Assembly (NCBI GenBank): GCA_963626805.1
Contig: CAVFXS010000063.1
Coordinates: 19,545 to 83,544, forward strand
From: CAG-632 sp963626805
Lineage (GTDB): Bacteria > Bacillota > Clostridia > Lachnospirales > Lachnospiraceae
DNA length: 64,000 nucleotides
Direction: 5' to 3'
Shown: one piece after another, positions 9,404 to 18,566 of the stretch
Position numbering within the stretch: the first letter of the stretch is position 1
How the letters are laid out: every line of letters begins with the position of its first letter
Program-made: the position numbers and the translations under genes
Notes under the pieces: generated by a model
What the model saw: only the letters and a program-made list of their open reading frames with translations
Database searches by the model: none
Told to the model about the DNA's origin: nothing

Positions 9404-11215
9404 ATGAATTCAGGTTTGGAACTAAATTCTTCAAAGAAAAAGATCTTGCTTTTATCAATCATTGAGGTTGCAGTGATCTTGCTTTTGGATATCATACTGA
9501 TATCCAGGCTCACAGGTGCACAGGATGCAGGCAATGTAAAGGCCATGGCGATCGTATTTGCCATACTGTCGCTGGTTGTAGTTGGTGTTGTTGCATTTTT
9601 AACAGTACGGGAAGGCGAAGAGGTTAACAAGGAATCTACAGTTAAAAGCGATAAGTATAAGAAGCTGTTCCTGAATCTTCCGATCGGTTTCGCTCAGGCA
9701 GAGATTGTAACTCCACCCGGAACCAATGTGCCGGAATTCAAGATCGCAGATGCGAATGAGAGGTTCTGTGAGTATCTGGGACTGGAGGTTGGGTCTTATC
9801 AGGACAAGTTGCTCAGCAACTGTAAGCAGGATGTATTACAGAGTGTAAACGCATGGTTTCGTGCATATGATAATTCCGGAACTAAGGAAGGGGATCTGAT
9901 GGCGGTTGAGATCACCATGGAGAACCTTGATAAAGTATTTAATACCGTTATGTATAAATCAGAAGCAAATTACATTAATATGGTTCTGATCGATATTACG
10001 GAACAGAAAGAGACTGAAATGAGCCTGAGCAAGGCAAAGGATGAGGCGAATATCGCATATAAGACACAGGCTGAGTTTCTGGCGAATATGTCTCATGAGA
10101 TCCGGACACCAATCAATGGTATTCTGGGTATGTTACAGCTGACACTGGCAGAGGATGATCTGCAGGCAGACTATCGGGATAATCTGGTAACAGCCAAGAA
10201 CTGTGCAGATACCCTGCTCCGTCTGATCAATGATATTCTGGATATCAGTAAGCTGGAAGCCGGTAAGTATAACTTAAGATATGAAGTATTTGATGTGAAG
10301 TCAGCGATTGAGGAAACTGTGGCAGCACAGGTTCCGCTGGCAAACAACAAAGACCTGACTCTGGACTGCAGCTTCAGCGGCAATATTCCGGAAATGGTTA
10401 AGGGCGATGGCGAGCGAATCAAGCAGGTATTGAACTGTCTGCTGTCAAATGCGATCAAGTTCACATCCGAGGGTGGTGTCCGTGTTAAGGTAGCGACCAT
10501 GGATGGTGATGAGCCGGATAAGACAACCTTAAGAATCGCGGTTGTAGACTCCGGTATCGGTATTTCAGATGCGAACAAGAGTAAGCTGTTTATCCGGTTC
10601 AGTCAGGTAGACAGCTCCGATACCAGAAAATACGGTGGTACCGGTCTGGGACTGGTTATCACGAAGCAGATTGTAGAACTGATGGGTGGTAACATTACCG
10701 TTCAGAGTAAGGAAGATATCGGTAGTACATTTATTGTAGAGATTCCTCTTAAGATTGTAAAAGCTTCTGAACAGAAGCCGGAGAAGAAGGAAGACTCTGC
10801 GGTTATCTCGATCAGGGGTCATAAGCGTGCAAGAATCCTCGTAGCAGAGGATGAGCCGGTAAATCAGCAGGTTATCGGTAAGCTGCTCGGTATGGCAGGA
10901 TATTCTTATGATATTGCTGAGAATGGTGAGAAGGCTGTTGAGCTGTTTAAGCAGAAGTCTTATGATGCCGCTCTGTTTGATGTACAGATGCCGATCATGG
11001 ACGGTCTGGCAGCAACACAGAAGATTCGTGAGATTGAGGCAGAGAAGGGTATGAAGCGTCTGCCGATCATTGCGGTAACAGCCAGAGCGATGTTCGGTGA
11101 TAAAGAGCGGATTCTGGAAGCGAAGTTGGATGATTACATAGCGAAGCCATATAACTTAAATGATGTGGTTGAGACATTGAATCGTTATGTATCGCAGAAG
11201 GATGACGAAGAGTAA
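9404..11215 (+). CDS. Hybrid sensor histidine kinase/response regulator
   Basis: A 603-residue membrane-bound phosphorelay protein. Two N-terminal transmembrane helices (about residues 15-37 and 46-66) are followed by a PAS-like domain (about 80-205), a HisKA dimerisation domain with phospho-acceptor His231 in NMSHEIRTPINGILGM, and a HATPase domain with an N-box (NAIKFTSEGG), a G1 box (VDSGIGI) and a G2 box (GGTGLGL). It ends in a receiver domain with Asp526 (LFDVQMPIMDG) and a conserved Lys (AKPYN). The start is ATG with AAGGGG upstream. There is no separate output domain, so phosphate would pass to another protein, or the receiver may be autoregulatory. Signal and target are unknown. Confidence 0.93.
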   Translation: MNSGLELNSSKKKILLLSIIEVAVILLLDIILISRLTGAQDAGNVKAMAIVFAILSLVVVGVVAFLTVREGEEVNKESTVKSDKYKKLFLNLPIGFAQAEIVTPPGTNVPEFKIADANERFCEYLGLEVGSYQDKLLSNCKQDVLQSVNAWFRAYDNSGTKEGDLMAVEITMENLDKVFNTVMYKSEANYINMVLIDITEQKETEMSLSKAKDEANIAYKTQAEFLANMSHEIRTPINGILGMLQLTLAEDDLQADYRDNLVTAKNCADTLLRLINDILDISKLEAGKYNLRYEVFDVKSAIEETVAAQVPLANNKDLTLDCSFSGNIPEMVKGDGERIKQVLNCLLSNAIKFTSEGGVRVKVATMDGDEPDKTTLRIAVVDSGIGISDANKSKLFIRFSQVDSSDTRKYGGTGLGLVITKQIVELMGGNITVQSKEDIGSTFIVEIPLKIVKASEQKPEKKEDSAVISIRGHKRARILVAEDEPVNQQVIGKLLGMAGYSYDIAENGEKAVELFKQKSYDAALFDVQMPIMDGLAATQKIREIEAEKGMKRLPIIAVTARAMFGDKERILEAKLDDYIAKPYNLNDVVETLNRYVSQKDDEE

Positions 11216-11248
11216 GCAGATTATAATGATACATAGATAGTAACAGAA

Positions 11249-11300
11249 CTCAAAAGGAGTGCCGGTTGACCTGTGGGGTCATACCGGCACTCCTTTTGAG
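11249..11300. terminator. Bidirectional intrinsic terminator
   Basis: A perfect 18-bp inverted repeat (CTCAAAAGGAGTGCCGGT, 11249-11266, against 11283-11300) with a 16-nt loop. The AAAA/TTTT edges serve both strands, ending the hybrid kinase on the plus strand and the DUF2508 gene on the minus strand. Confidence 0.9.
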
Positions 11301-11548
11301 TAGCAGTCATCCGGTAGCTCGGATGGCAGATTGGTAAGGTTTTTCTGCTTGGCGAGCCGGAGCAGAAATTTATAACGTACCTGTACGGCATTCAGTTCAT
11401 AGATATAGCAGTCAATCAGGTCGGGATCTGTAATGTTTTCCAGATTGGATAAGGCAATGGCATGTGCCTGTCTGGTCGATTCAATCTCATGAAGCAGAGT
11501 CTGACGTTCTCTTTCTGCCTGAAGCTTCTGTAATTTCTTTTTAGTCAT
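11279..11548 (-). CDS. DUF2508 (YaaL-like) small protein
   Basis: An 89-residue charged helical protein that fits the DUF2508/YaaL family, with the characteristic C-terminal segment DPDLIDCYIYELNAVQ then RYKFLLRLAKQ. Function is unknown. In Bacillus yaaL sits next to recR, whereas here recR is 13 kb away on the other strand. The ATG at 11548 is preferred because a GGTGG box lies 8 nt upstream; a GTG at 11563 would fall inside that box. The last residues and the TGA stop are encoded by the stem and loop of the shared terminator, so terminator and gene end have been fitted to each other. Confidence 0.75.
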   Translation of the reverse strand: MTKKKLQKLQAERERQTLLHEIESTRQAHAIALSNLENITDPDLIDCYIYELNAVQVRYKFLLRLAKQKNLTNLPSELPDDCYSKGVPV

Positions 11549-11731
11549 TGATAGTTCCACCACCTTTTTATCACTGTTTTATTTAGTATAGGCGGAAATC
11601 AGCCAGTTTATTCCAGTATGATGCATATTAAAATCTGCCGGGAACGATTTGAAAGAAAACGGCAGGCAATCGGGTATGAAATTACACATAGATTTAAATA
11701 TAAAAAAGTAAGAAAAATATTTAAAATGGTA

Positions 11732-11760
11732 TTTACAAATGTAAAAAAATATTATATACT
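11732..11760 (+). promoter_or_regulatory. Promoter of the Tad pilus operon
   Basis: TTTACA (11732-11737), a 17-bp spacer and TATACT (11755-11760) sit 28 bp before the prepilin peptidase start, in an AT-rich stretch. This is a good sigma-A match and the only clear promoter before the ten-gene locus. Confidence 0.7.
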
Positions 11761-11788
11761 GAAAAAGCAATAGGGAACAGAAGGAGGG

Positions 11789-12310
11789 ATGAACGCGTAT
11801 ATTGCAATCACAGGTATATTGATTCTGGCAGTGATATTTGATCTTCGGACATATCGGATTCCGAATCTTCTGACACTGATCGGTGTTCTGCTCAGTGCGG
11901 GTGGCAGCTTCTGTGTAAGAGGAAGCGGCGGATTACCGGGGATTTTTGCAGGGATAGGGATTCCGATGATGGCTTTGTTTCTGTTACATCGGGTTCGGGT
12001 ACTGGGAGCCGGAGATATTAAGTTACTAACTGTCATAGGAGGAGTAGCGGGGATGGAAGTCCTGCATGTTATGATTTACTCCTTTTTAGTCGGCGGTGTG
12101 CTGGCTATGATTCATATGTTATATCACCGTAATCTGGTGAATCGTTTACAAGTATTCTGGAATTATGTTCGGACCTGTTTGATCACAGGACACATTATCC
12201 CATATGATAGCGGATTTGATCGGGGAGATACCCGATATACAGTACATTTCTCCATAGCGATTTTGGCAGGATATGCTATTTGGATGATCAGGAGGTGGCT
12301 GGATTTTTGA
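11789..12310 (+). CDS. A24-family prepilin peptidase of the Tad locus (TadV/CpaA)
   Basis: A 173-residue polytopic membrane aspartic protease that trims the Flp prepilin. The two catalytic aspartates are visible in IFDLRTYRIPN (near residue 20) and GAGDIKLL. It lacks the N-methylase domain of larger type IV prepilin peptidases, as expected for TadV/CpaA. It is the first gene of the operon, with AGAAGGAGG before the ATG. Its stop codon overlaps the next start as TTGA. Confidence 0.88.
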   Translation: MNAYIAITGILILAVIFDLRTYRIPNLLTLIGVLLSAGGSFCVRGSGGLPGIFAGIGIPMMALFLLHRVRVLGAGDIKLLTVIGGVAGMEVLHVMIYSFLVGGVLAMIHMLYHRNLVNRLQVFWNYVRTCLITGHIIPYDSGFDRGDTRYTVHFSIAILAGYAIWMIRRWLDF

Positions 12311-13395
12311 AAAGTTATAAGGTGGCAATCTGTGATACCGAGCCGTCCTTTACAATTGCACTTATGAATTATATAAACCGGAATGCCGGAATCCCGATTC
12401 TGGCAATGGCATTTACCGGAGTGGAGCAGCTGCAGGAGTATTTGCGACAGCATGAGACAGATATGATTGTAGTAGATGAAGCAATGGTTTCCGAAGCTGT
12501 AGCAGCGAATCAAAGCTGTGGAAAATTATCCGATGAGATACTGGAATCTGTACCGGTACTGCTACTGTTAAGGAGCGGAGAACATCCGGAAGAATCCGGC
12601 GAAGTGATCAGCAGAAGCACTAATGGGATGACCTGTGGAATAAAAGGTATATCCAAATATTCACCGGCATCGGTTTTAGTAAAGAAGATGCTGGAAGTAC
12701 TCGGACAGAAGAGGACATTTATCGGTAGCGGACAGGAGGGTGTGGCAATCGGCATATATTCTCCGATCGGAAGAAGCGGAAAGAGCCGGTTGGCCGGAGC
12801 CCTGTGTGAATATTGGAGCGGGCAGTCGGAGAATCCAAGCGTAGATGACATCGTTATGTCGGGAAGAACCCTATATCTTGGCATGGAAGAATATGGCCCT
12901 GAAGGGACTGCCATGGAAACGGTGCTTTACTACCTGAAACAGAGATCCGAAAATCTGTCCATGCAGCTGAAAGCACTGGCACAGACAAAAATGGGATATG
13001 ATTTTATTCCCAGTGCAGGTTGTTACCAGGAGTTACGAGAACTGGGTGCAGAGGACATGGAGAGGTTGCTGCAGACGATCTGCCGGGAAGGATATTACAG
13101 ACAGGTAGTTGCGGATATAGGTTCCGGCAGTCTGGCAGAGCTGAAGTGCCTTCTTGCGTTTGACGTTATTTATATGCCCTATTTGCAGGAGCAGGAGACA
13201 CAGCAGCGGCTGGAAATGTTCATACACTGTGTGAAACGGATGGATATCTGGGATGATCTGAACCGGAGATGTTATCTGGTGAATGTGGAAGAAGTTCTTG
13301 GAAAGACAGATGGAGTCCGGCGGCTGGAGCAGGCGCGTGCGGCAGGAAGTCTTTCAACACTGCATAGCTGGAGTGAACAATGGAAGGATGAATAG
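12307..13395 (+). CDS. TadZ/CpaE-like pilus localisation protein
   Basis: A 362-residue protein with a receiver-like N-terminal half (about residues 5-110, no clear phospho-acceptor pattern) and a ParA/MinD-like C-terminal half with a deviant P-loop, GIYSPIGRSGKSRLAG. This is the TadZ/CpaE architecture, which positions the Tad secretion machine at the pole or membrane. The start is placed at TTG 12307, which overlaps the previous stop; AGGAGG ends 11 nt upstream. The in-frame TTG at 12280 lies before that box and is unlikely. The C-terminal half is divergent, so ATPase activity is uncertain. Confidence 0.8.
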   Translation: MKSYKVAICDTEPSFTIALMNYINRNAGIPILAMAFTGVEQLQEYLRQHETDMIVVDEAMVSEAVAANQSCGKLSDEILESVPVLLLLRSGEHPEESGEVISRSTNGMTCGIKGISKYSPASVLVKKMLEVLGQKRTFIGSGQEGVAIGIYSPIGRSGKSRLAGALCEYWSGQSENPSVDDIVMSGRTLYLGMEEYGPEGTAMETVLYYLKQRSENLSMQLKALAQTKMGYDFIPSAGCYQELRELGAEDMERLLQTICREGYYRQVVADIGSGSLAELKCLLAFDVIYMPYLQEQETQQRLEMFIHCVKRMDIWDDLNRRCYLVNVEEVLGKTDGVRRLEQARAAGSLSTLHSWSEQWKDE

Positions 13396-13425
13396 CAACA
13401 GAGCAGAAGTGAGGAGGTGCGGGTC

Positions 13426-14703
13426 ATGATGCCGGAGAATATAGATACGCTCAGTCGGGAACTGGAGGAAATGGTACGGGCAGAACTGAATATGAGAGTA
13501 GCAGTCAGTGATCTTCAGGTTCAACAGGAGATTGATCGTCAGATCCTGTTGAAGACCGGAGATTGTTATATTCCATTGAAAGAGAAACTGGAACTAAAGG
13601 AGCGGGTGTTCAGCTCGATTCGTGGGCTGGACTGTCTGGCAATGATCATGAATCAGGAAGATATTACAGAGATTATGATTAATAATTACCGGAAGATCTT
13701 TGTAGAACGAGACGGGCATCTGGAAAGATGGAAGGGCGGTTTTTCATCGGAAGAGAAGTACATGGATGTGATTCAGCAGGTGGCAGCGCAGTGTAATCGC
13801 ATTGTAAATGAAAGCTCACCGATCGTAGACGCCAGACTTTCGGATGGATCCAGAGTCAATGTGGTACTTGCTCCGGTTGCACTGGATGGCGCAGTTATGA
13901 CGATCCGGCGGTTCCCAAAGCATAATTTTAGTGTAAAGGATCTGATCGAACGGGCAATGATATCGGAGGAACTGATGCTGCTATTAAAACTTCTGGTCAA
14001 AAGTCGTTATAACATTCTGATATCCGGTGGTACCGGTTCCGGAAAGACCACTTTTCTGAATGTAATGGCAGATTTCATCCCGAAGGAGGAACGTATTATT
14101 ACGATTGAAGACTCCGCAGAGCTTAAGCTGCAGGCCATTGAGAATCTGGTACGGCTGGAAGTTCGAAATGCCAATGTAGAAGGGAAAAATGCAATTCATA
14201 TCAAGGATCTGATCCGGAGTTCCCTGCGGATGCGGCCGACCAGAATTATTGTCGGTGAGGTTCGGGGAGAAGAGGCACTGGATATGCTTCAGGCCATGAA
14301 TACCGGGCATGACGGATCGCTGTCAACGGGGCATGCCAATTCTGCAAGAGATATGTTATATCGGTTGGAAACTATGGTTTTAATGGGAATCGAGATGCCT
14401 TTGCCGGCAATCCGGCAGCAGATAGCATCTGCCATCGACATCATTGTACATATCGGAAGATTATCCGATGGTCGAAGAAGGGTTTTGGAAGTGGTAGAAA
14501 TACTGGGAATGCAGGAAGGAGAGATAAAGCTTCATACATTGTGTAAGTACCGGAGGCAAGGACAGGAAAAGGAGGAAACAGATGAAGACTGGAGGTTTAA
14601 AGAGCCTGTCTGTCATAAAGAGAAACTGGAGGCGGCAGGGTGCCTGGAAGAATATCAGGCATTATATGAGGCCGGAGTATCTGGCGGTCTGGCTTGTCGG
14701 TAG
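13426..14703 (+). CDS. CpaF/TadA secretion ATPase
   Basis: A 425-residue hexameric ATPase that powers Flp pilus assembly at the inner face of the membrane. Walker A is GGTGSGKTT (Lys207), followed by the Asp box ITIEDSAELKL, a Walker B-region GEVRGEEALDM and the His box TGHDGSLSTGHANS. The ATG at 13426 has GAGGAGG 8 nt upstream; the GTG at 13417 lies inside that box. The last 122 nt overlap the next gene in another frame, and the C-terminal tail after residue 385 is low in conserved motifs. Confidence 0.95.
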   Translation: MMPENIDTLSRELEEMVRAELNMRVAVSDLQVQQEIDRQILLKTGDCYIPLKEKLELKERVFSSIRGLDCLAMIMNQEDITEIMINNYRKIFVERDGHLERWKGGFSSEEKYMDVIQQVAAQCNRIVNESSPIVDARLSDGSRVNVVLAPVALDGAVMTIRRFPKHNFSVKDLIERAMISEELMLLLKLLVKSRYNILISGGTGSGKTTFLNVMADFIPKEERIITIEDSAELKLQAIENLVRLEVRNANVEGKNAIHIKDLIRSSLRMRPTRIIVGEVRGEEALDMLQAMNTGHDGSLSTGHANSARDMLYRLETMVLMGIEMPLPAIRQQIASAIDIIVHIGRLSDGRRRVLEVVEILGMQEGEIKLHTLCKYRRQGQEKEETDEDWRFKEPVCHKEKLEAAGCLEEYQALYEAGVSGGLACR

Positions 14704-15379
14704 TCTGGTCTGTCTGGTCCTGGGATGGTTGTTCTATGACTCATGGAAGATGGGACTGCTGCTATTTCCTGCAAATATATGGTTTCTGAAGTTGTATGAG
14801 AAGAAGCGGCGGGAGTATCAGGCGACGTTGCTATTGAGCGAGTTTAAGGAGCTGCTGCAGATACTGACAGCGAATCTGAAGGCAGGTGCTTCGTTAGAGC
14901 ATGCATGGAAGGCGGCAGAAAGGGATTTTGCGGATTTGCATACGGGAGACAGTCCGATGGATAGGGAAGTCCGGAAGGTTATTCAGAAGATAGAGTTGAA
15001 TATTCCGATTGAACAGGCTGTGTTTGAATTTGCAGAGGAAAGTGGTCAGGAAGATATTCGGAGTTTTGCGGAGGTGTTACGGACCGTCAAGCGAAATGGC
15101 GGTAATCTTGTGCAGATTATAGAAAATACTACCGGAATCATAACAGAAAAAATAGAAATCGGACAGGAAATTCAGGTAATGCTATCCGGAAAGAGGCTGG
15201 AACAGCGGATTATGTGCGGAATGCCACTTTTTATGTTATTGTATCTGCGTATTGGCAACCCGGGATATCTGAATGGACTATATCATAATGCGACCGGCAT
15301 GCTGATCATGAGCGGGTGTATGCTGGGAACGGTTCTGGCGTTCTGCTGGGGAAACCGGATTATGAGAATCGAGGTGTAG
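14582..15379 (+). CDS. TadB-like type II secretion F-domain protein
   Basis: A 265-residue membrane protein with two N-terminal transmembrane segments (about residues 34-70), a cytoplasmic T2SSF domain (LLSEFKELLQILTANLKAGA, then RSFAEVLRTVKRNGGNL) and two C-terminal membrane helices. It forms the Tad platform with TadC. The ATG at 14582 has a strong AGGAGG 6 nt upstream, so translation very probably starts inside cpaF, giving a 122-nt out-of-frame overlap. A later in-frame ATG at 14666 has no comparable ribosome binding site. Confidence 0.87.
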   Translation: MKTGGLKSLSVIKRNWRRQGAWKNIRHYMRPEYLAVWLVGSLVCLVLGWLFYDSWKMGLLLFPANIWFLKLYEKKRREYQATLLLSEFKELLQILTANLKAGASLEHAWKAAERDFADLHTGDSPMDREVRKVIQKIELNIPIEQAVFEFAEESGQEDIRSFAEVLRTVKRNGGNLVQIIENTTGIITEKIEIGQEIQVMLSGKRLEQRIMCGMPLFMLLYLRIGNPGYLNGLYHNATGMLIMSGCMLGTVLAFCWGNRIMRIEV

Positions 15380-15383
15380 CTTT

Positions 15384-16736
15384 GTGAGCAGAAAATATAC
15401 AGAGAAGACGGCAGGGCGGCTTTATCGGTGGCTGCGGGCAAACAGACTGCTCCGTGTAGAGCCGGTTCAGAAGGATCTGGTGCAGATATATGGAGGAAAT
15501 CCGACACAGACGGAGCAATTACTTCAGGACTATTATACGGAGCTGATACGCAAGACAATGCTTGCAGCTGTTGTAATAGGAATATTTGTATTGGCAGTTA
15601 TCCTTGTGGAGAATCTGCAGCAGACAGATGAGATTCATCTGGAACGGATGCCGTATGGAGAAGATGCAACGGAGTATTCTTTGCAGGCAGCTGAGAACGG
15701 CAATCGAAAACTGGAATTACAGGTAGAAGTACCGGCAGTGCGTTATACCGAGCAGGAACTGGAGGCGCAGTTTCAAAACGGCTTTCAATATCTGGAGGAA
15801 GAAATGCCGGGAGAAAATGAAGATATGGAACAGATTACAACGGATCTGAATCTGATAAAAAGCATTCCGGAAAGCGGTATCGGCGTGCGATGGATCAGCA
15901 GTGACTATGAACTTCTGGAGGAGAATGGAACGCTTCATAATCAGACCCTGAAAGCACCGGCAGAGGTTGTGCTGCAACTGGAATTATCCTATGAGGATGA
16001 GGTAAGAACCAGAGAGTATCAGCTAATGATTTATCCCGGAATACTGACCGGTGAAGCGAGGCAGAAGCAGGAACTGGCAGAGGCTGTTTCCAGAGAGATA
16101 GAAGCCCAGCAATATGAGGCTGATATTACGCTTCCGAAGGAGATCAATGGCTATCGGCTTGAACTGCCATCTCAGGCAGGGAGGGTGATTGCGGTTGTAC
16201 TGACAGGAGGAATCCTGATCATGCTGATGCTTTGGATGCGAAAACGGGAAAATCTGCATCTTGAAGTAAAAAAGCGCAAGCAGAAACTGGTGATCGCCTA
16301 CCCGGGATTTATGAATCAGCTACAGTTATATCTGGGCGCGGGAGCGACCGTTCAGGGTGCCCTGGAGCGTGTTATGGAACAATATGAAAGGAACCGACAG
16401 ACAACACAGGTGCTTTATCAGGAGCTGGATATTCTGCGGAATGAAATCCGTTCCGGAATCACACAGGAGGAGGCATACCTGCGATTCGGCAAAAGAACCG
16501 GTCTGGCTCCGTATATGAGGCTGGCATCATTATTAAGCCGTCAGCTCCGCACGGGCGGACAGGAGATTCGACTGCAACTGGAGGAAGAGGTGCAGGCTGC
16601 ATTTACATTTCGAAAGGAGCAGGCAAAGAAGGCAGGCGAAGAGGCGGGTACGAAGATGCTGTTGCCTATGATCCTGTTAATGATCATTTCGATGGTGGTA
16701 ATCATAATTCCGGCATGGAAGGATTTTGCTTTGTGA
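15384..16736 (+). CDS. TadC-like type II secretion F-domain protein
   Basis: A 450-residue membrane protein, larger than typical TadC (about 300). One membrane helix lies at about residues 56-75, then an extracytoplasmic insert of about 190 residues, a second helix (VIAVVLTGGILIMLMLW), a T2SSF domain (YPGFMNQLQLYLGAGATVQGA) and a final helix ending IIPAWKDFAL. The long insert between the first two helices is a feature of Gram-positive Tad loci. The start is GTG at 15384 with GAGGTG 7 nt upstream. It follows tadB by 4 bp. Confidence 0.85.
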   Translation: MSRKYTEKTAGRLYRWLRANRLLRVEPVQKDLVQIYGGNPTQTEQLLQDYYTELIRKTMLAAVVIGIFVLAVILVENLQQTDEIHLERMPYGEDATEYSLQAAENGNRKLELQVEVPAVRYTEQELEAQFQNGFQYLEEEMPGENEDMEQITTDLNLIKSIPESGIGVRWISSDYELLEENGTLHNQTLKAPAEVVLQLELSYEDEVRTREYQLMIYPGILTGEARQKQELAEAVSREIEAQQYEADITLPKEINGYRLELPSQAGRVIAVVLTGGILIMLMLWMRKRENLHLEVKKRKQKLVIAYPGFMNQLQLYLGAGATVQGALERVMEQYERNRQTTQVLYQELDILRNEIRSGITQEEAYLRFGKRTGLAPYMRLASLLSRQLRTGGQEIRLQLEEEVQAAFTFRKEQAKKAGEEAGTKMLLPMILLMIISMVVIIIPAWKDFAL

Positions 16737-16784
16737 CAATGTAACAAATAGATTTATGAAATATGACGGAAGGAGAATACGAAT

Positions 16785-16967
16785 ATGGAAGAAATCAAGG
16801 ATTTTTTAATGGGTGAACACTCAGAAGATGGTATGGGTGTGGTAGAGGTATTATTGATCATTGTTGTTCTGGTTGGACTGGTTATTATTTTTCAGAAGCA
16901 GATTACGCAGCTGGTAAATAAGATCTGGAAAGCGATCAACAGAGATGCGGCTACCGTATATAAGTAA
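16785..16967 (+). CDS. Flp-type (type IVb) pilin
   Basis: A 60-residue prepilin, probably the major pilus subunit. The leader MEEIKDFLMGEHSEDG is followed by MGVVEVLLIIVVLVGLVIIF, where the conserved Glu sits five residues after the expected Gly cleavage point, as in type IV pilins. The mature C-terminus is only about 23 residues (KQITQLVNKIWKAINRDAATVYK). An AAGGAG box precedes the ATG. A 48-bp gap separates it from tadC, larger than elsewhere in the operon, which could allow separate expression. Confidence 0.9.
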   Translation: MEEIKDFLMGEHSEDGMGVVEVLLIIVVLVGLVIIFQKQITQLVNKIWKAINRDAATVYK

Positions 16968-16984
16968 AACAGGAGGCCGGAACC

Positions 16985-18529
16985 ATGAGAGGAATGCAGA
17001 ATAAAGGACAGATCACGGTGTTTGTATGTTTGATCGTATGTGTGTTTCTGATACTGATACTTACAGTTTTGCAGGGAATACGCATCCGGGAAGGAAAAGC
17101 GAAATGCAGTCAGTCGGTTTCTGCGGCCTGTAGAAGTATAAAGGGTGATTATCAGCCGGACTTGTTCCGGCGATATCACATCCTTGCTCTGGATAAGACA
17201 TATTACGGAAAGGGAGAAGGCTTTTTGGAGCAGAGAATAGAGGACTTTCTGGAATATAATCTGGAGCCGGATAAGACACCCTATCATTTCCGGGTACAGG
17301 AGGTAGTGCTGACAGACAGTCAGTCATTAACGGAGGATTCCCTGGAGGGATTTCGTCAGCAGATTCATGAGTATATGAAGCTTCGGGTTCCGCAGCTGGT
17401 GATAGAAAGGATACTGCAAAAGACAGAGGCCGGTCAGAGGCTGGATCGGGATGCTGTGCAGCAGGAACTGGAAGATCAGTCTGAGCATACGGTGACGATA
17501 GAACCCGGACAGGCAATGAATGGACAGAATCAGAATATATCTGAGGAGGTCATTGGAGATTCGGTTACGGAAACAGAAGACGGAGAAGCAATGATAGATC
17601 CGAGAGGGGCAATGAAGCTATTGCTCGACATGGATATTCTGGATCTGGTTCTTCCGGATAAGGTAATGGCAATATCCACAGAAACCGTAGGACTGAAGGA
17701 AATGCCGTCTGCAGAGTATCCAACATCGGGTAAGGGATTCTGGATATTTGAAGGTGACGATCTCGGACTTTCGGATATGGCAGATGTATTTAAGCAGGAG
17801 ACGTTCTGGAATGATATTGGCGGTCTGACGGCCGGTGGAGATGATAATGGTCAGGGTGGTTATGGACCGGAAGATGCGTTGTATGCAATAGATACCTTTC
17901 GGAATGCGACCAACTGGGACGGTGAGAATAATCAGCCGCTGGAATTTGAGGTGGAGTATCTGCTTGCCGGAAAGGAGTCGGATCATAAGAATTTATCACA
18001 GGTAGCTACGCAATTGTCCTGGATCCGGTTTATTCCCAATATGTGCTATGCCTGTAGCAACCAGACAATGAAGGATGAGACATTGGCAGTAGCAACACTG
18101 CTGCTTACACCGGTCGGACTGGTAGGACTGGCAGAACCGGTATCCTATATCATTCTGGGAGGCTGGTCCTATGGTGAGAGTCTGGTAGATGTAAAGGCAT
18201 TGTTGCATGGGAAAACAGTTCCGGTTACCAAGGACGAAACGACCTGGAGTCTATCTTTGCGGAATCTTGCTGACATTAGTCAGATATCCGGAAAAGAATG
18301 TGACGATAGTCAGGGATTACGGTATGAGGAGTATTTATTTCTGATGCTGGCATTACAGGAAACCGAGCTACAGTGTTACCGGATGTTGGATATAATGCAG
18401 ATGAATATTCAGGAGACCATACCGGAATTTGAAATAAAGAACTGTATTGTAAGCTTTGAAGCACAGGTGACCGTGCGGGAGAACAACCGGCAATGGCATT
18501 TTCAGGCTTCAGACGGATATATAGAATAA
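16985..18529 (+). CDS. DUF5702 Tad-associated surface protein
   Basis: A 514-residue protein with one N-terminal membrane helix (GQITVFVCLIVCVFLILILT) and a large extracytoplasmic part, matching the DUF5702 proteins found in Clostridia Tad loci. The N-terminus resembles TadE/TadG-type pseudopilins (short basic leader, then the helix). Pilus assembly or a tip role is inferred from position only. A GGAGG box lies before the ATG. Confidence 0.8.
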   Translation: MRGMQNKGQITVFVCLIVCVFLILILTVLQGIRIREGKAKCSQSVSAACRSIKGDYQPDLFRRYHILALDKTYYGKGEGFLEQRIEDFLEYNLEPDKTPYHFRVQEVVLTDSQSLTEDSLEGFRQQIHEYMKLRVPQLVIERILQKTEAGQRLDRDAVQQELEDQSEHTVTIEPGQAMNGQNQNISEEVIGDSVTETEDGEAMIDPRGAMKLLLDMDILDLVLPDKVMAISTETVGLKEMPSAEYPTSGKGFWIFEGDDLGLSDMADVFKQETFWNDIGGLTAGGDDNGQGGYGPEDALYAIDTFRNATNWDGENNQPLEFEVEYLLAGKESDHKNLSQVATQLSWIRFIPNMCYACSNQTMKDETLAVATLLLTPVGLVGLAEPVSYIILGGWSYGESLVDVKALLHGKTVPVTKDETTWSLSLRNLADISQISGKECDDSQGLRYEEYLFLMLALQETELQCYRMLDIMQMNIQETIPEFEIKNCIVSFEAQVTVRENNRQWHFQASDGYIE

Positions 18530-18566
18530 TTAGCGGAAATCGGTAGAAGAAGAGAGGTGTTTTGAA

